This document shows, in pieces, positions 25,933-33,185 of a stretch of 64,000 nt of DNA. The DNA is from Paraburkholderia heleia NBRC 101817. GTDB taxonomy: Bacteria; Pseudomonadota; Gammaproteobacteria; Burkholderiales; Burkholderiaceae. The notes under the pieces were generated by a model, which did no database searches, had not been told where the DNA came from, and saw only the letters and a program-made list of their open reading frames with translations. How positions within the stretch are numbered: the first letter of the stretch is position 1; each line of letters opens with the position of its first letter. Both the position numbers and the translations under genes were made by a program. The stretch spans positions 46,684 to 110,683 of the forward strand of contig NZ_BBJH01000034.1 in assembly GCF_000739775.1 (NCBI RefSeq). Direction: 5' to 3'.

Positions 25933-26715
25933 TTAGAACCTGGTCGTCGGCGCGAGCGGCCCGGTGATTCGAATCCCTTCGCGAACGAGGTGCTCGCGAG
26001 TGGTTTGCACGAGTTCCAGCGCGCCGGGCGTGTCGCTGTGGATGCAGATGGAATCGAAGTCGATGTCGATGTCGTCGCCGTCGACCGTGCGCACCTTGCC
26101 TTCGATGCACGCACGCCGGACCCTCCCGGCGACCTGGCCGGCGTCGAGGCGGCCAACGCGGCGCGTGAAGACGATCGAACCGCTGCGGTCGTAATCGCGG
26201 TCGGCGTAAAACTCGCGCACGACAGGCTGGCCGATTTCACGCGCAATACGATAAGTCGCCGACGACTCCATGCAAAAGAGCAGCAGATTCGGATCGATCT
26301 GTTGCAGCGTTTCGACGAGGAGCCGCGAGAATGCCTCGTCGCGCGCGGCGTGCATATAAAGCGCGCCATGCGGCTTCACGTGCTGGAGCCTGAGACCGTG
26401 CAGCCGCGCGAACTCGCGCAGCGCGCCGAGTTGATAGAGGATGTCGTTGACGAGCGCCTGAGGCGCTTCGGCGATATTGCGGCGGCCGAAGCCGACCAGA
26501 TCGCGAAAACCGGGATGCGCGCCGATCCCGACGCCGGATTCCCGCGCCAGTTGAACGGTGCGCGCCATGATGTTTGGATCGCCGGCATGAAAGCCGGTGG
26601 CGATATTCGCCGAGCTGATGAGCGGCATGATGGCCTCGTCCACGCCATCGCCAATGCGCCAGGGGCCGAAGCCTTCTCCCATATCGGAGTTCAGGTCGAC
26701 GGACTGCTTCTTCAT
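25933..26715 (-). CDS. pxpA: LamB/YcsF family 5-oxoprolinase subunit A
   Basis: A 260-residue LamB/YcsF protein. It begins with the diagnostic VDLNSDMGEGFGPW and continues with ANIATGFHAGDP, GAHPGFRDLVGFGRR and LQHVKPHGALY, a metal-dependent polysaccharide-deacetylase-like barrel. PxpA acts with PxpBC on 5-oxoproline in known systems. It is first in the operon, preceded by GAGGAGGG. The divergent LysR gene and two palindromes lie in the 176-bp gap upstream. Confidence 0.9.
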   Translation of the reverse strand: MKKQSVDLNSDMGEGFGPWRIGDGVDEAIMPLISSANIATGFHAGDPNIMARTVQLARESGVGIGAHPGFRDLVGFGRRNIAEAPQALVNDILYQLGALREFARLHGLRLQHVKPHGALYMHAARDEAFSRLLVETLQQIDPNLLLFCMESSATYRIAREIGQPVVREFYADRDYDRSGSIVFTRRVGRLDAGQVAGRVRRACIEGKVRTVDGDDIDIDFDSICIHSDTPGALELVQTTREHLVREGIRITGPLAPTTRF

Positions 26716-26744
26716 ACGGTTTCCCTCCTCGTTCGTTCGGCCGG

Positions 26745-26758
26745 GTGTTTCGAAACAC
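26745..26758. promoter_or_regulatory. 14-bp palindrome upstream of pxpA
   Basis: GTGTTTCGAAACAC is a perfect palindrome 30 bp upstream of the pxpA start codon, inside the divergent promoter region. It could be an operator that represses the operon or a second regulator site. The binding protein is unknown. Confidence 0.4.
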
Positions 26759-26830
26759 GCGCAGCCGACTGTCGAGCTGAGGTTATATGGACGGAGGTGG
26801 CCAAAAAAGTTTTATTTTTATATGCTTCGG

Positions 26831-26847
26831 TATCGATTTTTTCGATA
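26831..26847. promoter_or_regulatory. LysR-type operator (T-N11-A) between pxpA and the LysR gene
   Basis: TATCGA-TTTTT-TCGATA (6-bp arms) contains the T-N11-A core TCGA-N5-TCGA and lies 45-61 bp upstream of the LysR start. The flanking DNA is strongly AT-rich (26800-26830), as expected for a divergent promoter. It is almost identical in its core to the LysR box at 1305-1323, which serves an unrelated regulator. Confidence 0.55.
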
Positions 26848-26891
26848 ATGCGGGCTAGTCTTCTGCCTGACGCATTCACTTCCCATTGAAG

Positions 26892-27800
26892 ATGGCGCTT
26901 ACCCTCAGGCAGCTCAAGTACTTCGTCGCGACGGCCGAACTCGGGCAACTCTCGCAAGCGGCCATTCATCTGACCATATCGCAGTCGGCGGTGACGAGTG
27001 CCATCAAGGAACTGGAAGACAGCCTCGGCACGCAGCTTTTCGTGCGCACCGCTTCAGGCGTGACGCTGACCGACACGGGGCGGCGCTTCCTCAATCACGC
27101 CTACACCATTCTCGCCTCGGTGGACGAGGCCATGCGCATTCCCAACCTGGAAAGCACGCTCACCGGCACGCTCGCCATTGCGGCGAGCTACACGGTGCTG
27201 GGTTATTTCCTGCCGCATCACATCCAGCGGCTCAATGCGTTGTATCCGCGCCTCACCATTCAACTGCACGAGTTGAACCGCGACGCGATCGAGGAAGGAT
27301 TGATCACCGGTCAGTACGACATGGCCGTCCTGCTCACGTCGAACGTCTCGAACCCGGAACTCGCGCTGGAGCCCGTGATTCATTCCGTGCGGCGGCTGTG
27401 GGTGGGCGCGCATCACCCGTTGCTCAAGCGCGAGAGCGTGACCTTTGCCGAAGTCGCGCATGAGCCCTTCGTCATGCTGACCGTGGACGAAGCCGCGCAA
27501 ACGGCAATGCGCTACTGGAACGAGACGCCATGGCGGCCAAACGTGATGCTGCGCACCTCGTCGGTGGAGGCGGTGCGCAGCATGGTCGCGAACGGCTCGG
27601 GCGTCGCCATTCTGTCCGACATGGTCTACCGGCCGTGGTCGCTCGAAGGCCGGCGCATCGAAACGATCATGCTGCTCGACCCCGTTCCGGCGATGAGTGT
27701 GGGTCTGGCGTGGCGCAAGAACAAGGATCTGAGCCCTGCCATGCATGCGGTGCGCGAGTATTTCCGGCATACGTTTATGGAGCCGCGGGCCAGCGGCTGA
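26892..27800 (+). CDS. LysR-family regulator of the pxp/biotin operon
   Basis: A 302-residue LysR regulator: MALTLRQLKYFVATAELGQLSQAA HTH at the N-terminus and an effector domain from about residue 90. I use the ATG at 26892; a TTG two codons earlier is also possible, and neither has a strong SD. It is divergent from pxpA, so it is most likely the activator of that operon and responds to the lactam or organic acid substrate. Confidence 0.88.
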   Translation: MALTLRQLKYFVATAELGQLSQAAIHLTISQSAVTSAIKELEDSLGTQLFVRTASGVTLTDTGRRFLNHAYTILASVDEAMRIPNLESTLTGTLAIAASYTVLGYFLPHHIQRLNALYPRLTIQLHELNRDAIEEGLITGQYDMAVLLTSNVSNPELALEPVIHSVRRLWVGAHHPLLKRESVTFAEVAHEPFVMLTVDEAAQTAMRYWNETPWRPNVMLRTSSVEAVRSMVANGSGVAILSDMVYRPWSLEGRRIETIMLLDPVPAMSVGLAWRKNKDLSPAMHAVREYFRHTFMEPRASG

Positions 27801-27968
27801 AATACGGGTTCCGGTGCAATCGGGAATCGCTATCGTGTTCAGCTCAACCGAGCCGGCTATTTGCACCGGAGCCGCATGCCTGATCCCGCTCGCTTCGGAG
27901 ACCGATGGTTTGATGTTTTCGGCCTGCGGGGTTCACACATGCGCGCCGCAATCGGCGGGTGAGACATT

Positions 27969-28265
27969 CTATTGACTCGCGACAGATCCCTGGCTCAGGG
28001 CGGCGAGGATGCCATTGGTGAGTTCGAGCAAGGTGGAGTGATACCCTGCGGGCAAGGGCACGTCGTCCATCAACGACATGAGATCCTCAATACCCAGCCG
28101 GAATGCGCGGCTGACCTCGGCGCGCTGCGCCGGTGTGAGCTGGGGCAGGGCGACTTCGAGAAACTTGCCCAGCACCATGGCTCGTGCCCCAAGCATGCTC
28201 ATGTTCTTCGTGTTGGCGGTCACGAGCAAGCCAATCTTCTTCAGCGCTGCGTCAGTATCGTCCAA
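27969..28265 (-). CDS. 98-residue hypothetical protein coupled to the chemoreceptor gene
   Basis: A small helical, soluble protein (MDDTDAALKKIGLLVTANTKN...) with no motif I recognise. It starts with TTG at 28263-28265, 12 bp after the chemoreceptor stop, and has GAGGAG 8 bp upstream, which overlaps the end of the receptor gene. That supports both the rare start codon and translational coupling. Co-expression suggests an accessory role in chemotaxis signalling or receptor turnover. No function can be claimed. Confidence 0.7.
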   Translation of the reverse strand: MDDTDAALKKIGLLVTANTKNMSMLGARAMVLGKFLEVALPQLTPAQRAEVSRAFRLGIEDLMSLMDDVPLPAGYHSTLLELTNGILAALSQGSVASQ

Positions 28266-28277
28266 TTTCCATACTCC

Positions 28278-30002
28278 TCAGAACGCCTGCCAGGCCGCGG
28301 ACCCCGTGTCGGTCGCGATAGAGGTATGCCCGTCCGCGGCCATAGCGGGCGTCCCCGCGTCCGACGTTGAACGGGAAGGCCGGCGAGCGGCGGGCGCGGA
28401 ACGACGCGCAACCATTTGCGGGGCATCGAGGCGCGACGAGGACGCATCCCGGTCGACGACCTTGAATACGGACACCGCGTCACGCAACCCTTGGGCCTGC
28501 TGGGCCATCGACTGCGTGGCGGCCGACGCTTCTTCGACCAGCGCGGCATTCTGCTGGGTCACCTGGTCCATCTGGCTGACCGCCTGACTGACCTGCTCGA
28601 TACCATTGCTCTGCTCAACCGAGGCGGCCGCCATCTCGCCCATGATGTCTGTCACGCGCTTCACCGACTGGACAACTTCGGTGATCGTGCTGCCGGCTTC
28701 CTCAACGAGCTTCGAACCGGTGTCCACCCTGCTTGCCGAGTCGACGATCAGATCCTTGATTTCCTTGGCCGCGCTTGCACTGCGTTGCGCGAGCGTGCGG
28801 ACTTCGCCGGCCACGACCGCAAAGCCCCGACCCTGTTCACCGGCGCGGGCAGCCTCGACCGCGGCGTTGAGCGCGAGGATGTTGGTCTGGAATGCGATGC
28901 CCTCGATGACACTGATGATCTCCGCCACCCTGGCTGAACTATCGGAAATCCCGTGCATGGTTTCGACCACCCGTCCGACCACTTCTCCGCCGCGCTGGGC
29001 GATGTCCGATGCGGTGTTCGCCAGCGCCGTCGCCTGCCTTGCGTTGTCTGCGTTGTGACGCACCGTGCTGGCCAGCTCTTCCATGCTCGATGCCGTTTCC
29101 TCCAGTGACGCTGCCTGCTCTTCGGTGCGCGCGGACAGATCCGCGTTGCCAGCCGCAATTTCAGCGCTGGCCAACGCCACGCTTTCTGCATTGTGGCGGA
29201 CACTGCGCACCACGTCGGACAACGAATTCTGCATGGCGCCAAGGGCACCGAGCAGCGGGGATATCTCATCAGCGTGGGAATCGACGACCGTAACCGCAAA
29301 ATTGCCGTCCCGAACTCGCTCAGCCACTTTCTGAGCTTCGGCAACGCGGCTGCGAAGGCGATTTCCGATGTACCAGGAGAACGCGATGAGACCCATTGCG
29401 ATGCCGGCCACGAGGCTTACCAGCAGCAACCGCGTCGACTGCAAGGCTTGCTCGATGTCCGAGACCTGACCGCCAAGTTGTTCCCCTTGGCGGGCGCGCT
29501 CCTCGCCCAACCATTTTTGAATGCGCGCAAAGGTAGGGATCGTTTGCGCCGTCAACATCTGGAACGCTTCGTCACGGCGGCCATCCTGAACGAGTCGAAG
29601 ATTGGCTTCGGCTACCGGCCACGCGTCGGCCTGCATCTTGAGCCAGACATTGTGAAAGGCATCCCTTCCCGCCTCGTCGGTAATGTTGCTCAGGAACGCT
29701 TCGTCGTTGTGCCGGATCTGTTGACGTTCCGCGTCGATACTCTGCGCGGCAGCCTGTACGTCGCCCGTTGAGGACACCAGCATCGCCTGGCGCAAATCCA
29801 GCAATACCTTCGTCACGCTGAGTTCGGTGCTTGCAATGCGCTCCAACTGCTGCATTCGCACATCGCCTGCGTTGGTTGCAATCTGCTGGGCGTCAGACAA
29901 CTGCATCCACGAGATCGCGGCGACTGCTGTCAGAGCCACAATCAATGCGGCCGACACTGCATACAGTCGGTGAATCAGGCTGAATCGAGCGAAGCGTTTC
30001 AT
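28278..30002 (-). CDS. Methyl-accepting chemotaxis protein
   Basis: A 574-residue chemoreceptor. TM1 is at ~12-33, a periplasmic four-helix-bundle domain at ~34-190, TM2 at ~191-213, then HAMP and the methylation/signalling coiled coil with the tip VISVIEGIAFQTNILALNA. The C-terminus ends AAWQAF, a W-x-x-F pentapeptide that diverges from the NWETF tether, so CheR and CheB recruitment may be weaker than for the receptor at 3301. The start is ATG 30000-30002 (MKRFARFSLIHRL); a longer frame to 30113 is not supported. Confidence 0.9.
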   Translation of the reverse strand: MKRFARFSLIHRLYAVSAALIVALTAVAAISWMQLSDAQQIATNAGDVRMQQLERIASTELSVTKVLLDLRQAMLVSSTGDVQAAAQSIDAERQQIRHNDEAFLSNITDEAGRDAFHNVWLKMQADAWPVAEANLRLVQDGRRDEAFQMLTAQTIPTFARIQKWLGEERARQGEQLGGQVSDIEQALQSTRLLLVSLVAGIAMGLIAFSWYIGNRLRSRVAEAQKVAERVRDGNFAVTVVDSHADEISPLLGALGAMQNSLSDVVRSVRHNAESVALASAEIAAGNADLSARTEEQAASLEETASSMEELASTVRHNADNARQATALANTASDIAQRGGEVVGRVVETMHGISDSSARVAEIISVIEGIAFQTNILALNAAVEAARAGEQGRGFAVVAGEVRTLAQRSASAAKEIKDLIVDSASRVDTGSKLVEEAGSTITEVVQSVKRVTDIMGEMAAASVEQSNGIEQVSQAVSQMDQVTQQNAALVEEASAATQSMAQQAQGLRDAVSVFKVVDRDASSSRLDAPQMVARRSAPAARRPSRSTSDAGTPAMAADGHTSIATDTGSAAWQAF

Positions 30003-30371
30003 GGCGGGGTAATGGAAGGGTCGATCAAGTGGTAAGCTCCCCCGGCTATGAGGAGGCACCGCGCCCGCTGGACTGGGCGTGCACTGGCAGGACACTCGTG
30101 AATAACGGCTCAAGACCGACCTGGATTAGCACTTACCCGAAGAACAGTGCTTTACGGAAGTTGCGAAGATACTGGCTGCCCGTCGGTGATCTGCGGAGCG
30201 GGCGCCATGGACAAAAAAAGTCGGAGGTCAGAACCGGAAAGCGGAGCGCTATCGGCTCGCGAGAAGGAAAGTGGGTCAACGACAATCCGCCGTTTTAGCG
30301 CGATTGACGAAAGCAAGTTGACCGCAACGCGTTGCAACGTCGTGTGGTACGGCAGGGTTGCATTGTGAAGC
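30003..30371. other. 369-bp gap without a recognisable gene
   Basis: The stretch between the chemoreceptor start and the end of the sigma54 activator gene contains only short frames with no motif or SD. It should hold the chemoreceptor promoter. No hairpin terminator for the acx/acxR operon was obvious. Confidence 0.5.
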
Positions 30372-32408
30372 TCAGGGACGGCGTAGCCCATAACGCTGCA
30401 TTTTCACGTACAGCGTGCTTTTCGCGATATTCAGCTGACGCGCCGCGCGCGTGAGATTGCCGTCGCTGGCCGCAATCGCGCGCCGGATCAGCGCCTCCTC
30501 ACCCTCGGCGATACTCGTCACGTGGCCCGGCATCGTCGCGGCGGCCGTCGTCCCGCGAGGGGGGGCGTGCGCCAATCCGGAGCCCGCCGCGGCCCTGAAG
30601 GCCATCCCGGCGTCCGCCGTGGACGCCTCACGCAGCTCATACGGCAGATGCTCTAGGTCGATCGGACCGCCCTCGCTCAGCAGCAGCGCGCTCTCGATCG
30701 TGTTGCGCAATTCGCGCACGTTGCCGGGCCAGTCGTAGGTGTGCAGCGCGTCGAGCGCGGCGCGCGTGAAACCCGGCGGCGTGGCGCCCGGCGCGAGGCG
30801 CAGCAAAAAATGCCGCGCGATCAACGCGATGTCGCCGCGCCGCTCGCGCAGAGGGGGAATCGGCACCGTGCTCACCGCGACGCGATAGTAGAGGTCCATG
30901 CGGAAGCGCCCTGCGGCGACCTCGGCGCGCAGATCACGGTGCGTCGCCGCGATGAGCCGGAAATTCACCTTGCGCGGCACGTTCTCGCCGAGCCGATAGA
31001 TCTCACCCTGTTCGAGTACGCGCAGCAGATGCGGCTGCATGTCGAGCGGCATCTCGCCGATCTCGTCGAGAAACAGCGTGCCGCCGTTCGCGGCTTCGAT
31101 CTTGCCGATCATGCCGCCCTTGCGCGCGCCCGTGAACGCGCCGTCGGCATAGCCGAACAGCTCGCTCGCGAGCAGCTCGCGCGCCATGCCGCCGCAATTG
31201 AGCGCGATATACGGCCCCTCGCCGGCCTCGTGGATGCCGCGCGCGAACTCCTCCTTGCCCACGCCCGTTTCGCCGAGCAGCAGGATCGGCACGCGCGAGC
31301 GCGCGAGCTGGCGGGCGCGCGTGATCGCGCCGCGCATGGCCGCGTCGCCGGTCACGATGTTCGCGAAATCGGGTCGCGCACTCGCGGACCGTTCGGCGCC
31401 GCCCGCGCGCGATTCGTGCGCACGCGGCGGATACGGCAGTACGACCAGCGTGCCGATATGCTCGCCCGCGACCATGAGCGGTTCGAGCCATTCGGGGCGC
31501 AGCCACGCGGGCAGCGTGTGCGCGTCGACGCTCGCCTGCAGCCGCCCGGCGGCCAGCTGCGGAATCTGCCGCAGATCGGCCGCCTCGACGGCCGCGCCGT
31601 GTGCCGCGAGCCGCGCGAGCGCCGCGTGCGCCGACTCGTTGAGCTTGACGAGATTGCCGCGCCGGTCGAACAGCACGAGCCCCTGCGCGTGCGCACGGTT
31701 CCAGTAGTCGAGACTGTGTTCGAGCAGCGCGTTGCGCCGTTCCATCTCGCCCATCGAGAGCCGGCTCTCGATGCGCCGCGCGGTGGTCACGACGAGCGCG
31801 AGACTCTGGCGATTGTAGGTCTGCGAAAGGCCCGAGACGTCGACCGCGCCGATCACCTCGCCGTCCATCGGATGCCGGACGACCGACGCCGAGCAGGTCC
31901 AGCGCTTGATGCCCGCGCAATAGTGCTCGGCCGAATGGATCTGCACGGGCTCGCCTACCGCGAGCGCCGTGCCGATCGCGTTGGTGCCGCACAGCGCTTC
32001 GCTCCAGCGCACGCCCGGCATCAGCGCGATGGTTTCGGCCGAGCCGACCGTCGGCGTGTCGCCTTCGACGCTCAGGATCGTCGAGTACGAATCGGCGAGC
32101 ACCATCATCGTGCCGGTTTCCGAAAGGAAGTCCCGCGCGCACGCCATGACGGGCGCGCTCGCCTCGAGCAGTTCGCGGCGCCGTTCGCGCAACAGATAAA
32201 GGTCCTGATCGGGCAGGGGCTCGGGACCGCTGCGCTGGTTCGGGTCGACCCTGGCCGCCTGGCAGCGTTGCCACGAGACGTCGACCAGCGCGCGCAGCGA
32301 CAGTGCGGGCTCCGGCGCCATGTCGCCGCGCACGAAGGACTCCCAGGCCTGCATGACGCTCGCTTCGTCGCCGGGGTCCGAGAACAGCTCACTGGAGGGG
32401 GAAGGCAT
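30372..32408 (-). CDS. acxR: Sigma54-dependent activator of acetone carboxylase (AcxR/AcoR family)
   Basis: A 678-residue bacterial enhancer-binding protein. It has an N-terminal GAF sensor (~residues 70-215, with GTNAIGTALA), a second PAS-like segment (~235-320), and an AAA+ domain with Walker A GETGVGKE (379-386) and the sigma54-contact GAFTGA (423-428). It ends in a C-terminal FIS-type HTH (EALIRRAIAASDGNLTRAARQLNI...). The start is fixed by AAGGAG 8 bp upstream. It lies 229 bp downstream of acxC on the same strand and probably activates the sigma54 promoter at 37757-37772, sensing acetone or a related alcohol or ketone. Confidence 0.9.
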   Translation of the reverse strand: MPSPSSELFSDPGDEASVMQAWESFVRGDMAPEPALSLRALVDVSWQRCQAARVDPNQRSGPEPLPDQDLYLLRERRRELLEASAPVMACARDFLSETGTMMVLADSYSTILSVEGDTPTVGSAETIALMPGVRWSEALCGTNAIGTALAVGEPVQIHSAEHYCAGIKRWTCSASVVRHPMDGEVIGAVDVSGLSQTYNRQSLALVVTTARRIESRLSMGEMERRNALLEHSLDYWNRAHAQGLVLFDRRGNLVKLNESAHAALARLAAHGAAVEAADLRQIPQLAAGRLQASVDAHTLPAWLRPEWLEPLMVAGEHIGTLVVLPYPPRAHESRAGGAERSASARPDFANIVTGDAAMRGAITRARQLARSRVPILLLGETGVGKEEFARGIHEAGEGPYIALNCGGMARELLASELFGYADGAFTGARKGGMIGKIEAANGGTLFLDEIGEMPLDMQPHLLRVLEQGEIYRLGENVPRKVNFRLIAATHRDLRAEVAAGRFRMDLYYRVAVSTVPIPPLRERRGDIALIARHFLLRLAPGATPPGFTRAALDALHTYDWPGNVRELRNTIESALLLSEGGPIDLEHLPYELREASTADAGMAFRAAAGSGLAHAPPRGTTAAATMPGHVTSIAEGEEALIRRAIAASDGNLTRAARQLNIAKSTLYVKMQRYGLRRP

Positions 32409-32637
32409 CCCGTTGTCTCCTTGACGCCGTGTATCCGGCATTCCTGTTTCGTCTGCGGCGCCGCGCGCGGCGCCACGCACCACATGATAGTCGCATCTGC
32501 CGCGATGCGACCAGACACGGAAGCCGCGATATGGCATCGAAGGGCGCCGCGCGGACCCAGCGCGAACAGGCCGTGCAGTCGCCTGCCCGGCCTGTGCCGC
32601 TCACGCGACGCCGGTCAGCCCGGCGCAGCGCACGGCG

Positions 32638-33144
32638 CTAGTCGACGCGTTCCGGCACCGGCAGATTCACCCACTCGCTATAGAACGTGTCGATGTCGGG
32701 CTCGAAGTCGTGGATCACCGGATACCACGGCGTGGGCGCCTCGACGTCGTGCAGCGTGCCGCACTGCGGGCAGTAGTACTCGCGATACACCTGCCACTGC
32801 GTGTCGGGCGCCATCAGCTTCGGGTAAACCTCGGCCATCGCGTCCTCGGTATCGCGCACGTACACGAGCGCGTCGAGCTTCCAGTTGCTGCGCCAGCCGC
32901 AGAACTCGTGGCCGCAATCGCACTTCGTCACCCATTTCCTGCTGTCCGCCTTCTGCACGATGTACAGATGCGGGCCGAGCGGCAGCACGATCCGGTCGGC
33001 CCAGCTGAGCCGCTGCTGCAGCGTCGCCAGATACTGGCTGAAGCGCGCCGTATCCTTCGGCATCGACAGCATGCGCAACGTGGTTTCCCAGTCGAGCGTG
33101 CCGTCCACGAGCTTGCTGACCTGTTCCTGCGTATAGGTCGTCAT
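32638..33144 (-). CDS. acxC: Acetone carboxylase gamma subunit
   Basis: A 168-residue small subunit, the size of known acetone carboxylase gamma (~19-20 kDa). It has two cysteine pairs (CDCGHEFCGW and CPQCG) that probably bind a metal. This subunit distinguishes acetone carboxylase from hydantoinases, which lack it. It is the third gene of acxABC, with AAGGAG 8 bp upstream of the ATG. The holoenzyme (alpha2 beta2 gamma2) converts acetone, bicarbonate and ATP to acetoacetate, AMP and phosphate. Confidence 0.93.
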   Translation of the reverse strand: MTTYTQEQVSKLVDGTLDWETTLRMLSMPKDTARFSQYLATLQQRLSWADRIVLPLGPHLYIVQKADSRKWVTKCDCGHEFCGWRSNWKLDALVYVRDTEDAMAEVYPKLMAPDTQWQVYREYYCPQCGTLHDVEAPTPWYPVIHDFEPDIDTFYSEWVNLPVPERVD

Positions 33145-33185
33145 TTTCCTGTCTCCTTGTCAATCATTCGTCGGTCCGGCCGCGC

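Noticed and set aside
30741..33008. 755-codon open frame on the plus strand
   Set aside because: It is the antisense shadow of acxR and acxC, whose motifs (GAFTGA, Walker A, cysteine pairs) are unmistakable; the shadow protein is Arg/Ala/His-rich without domains.
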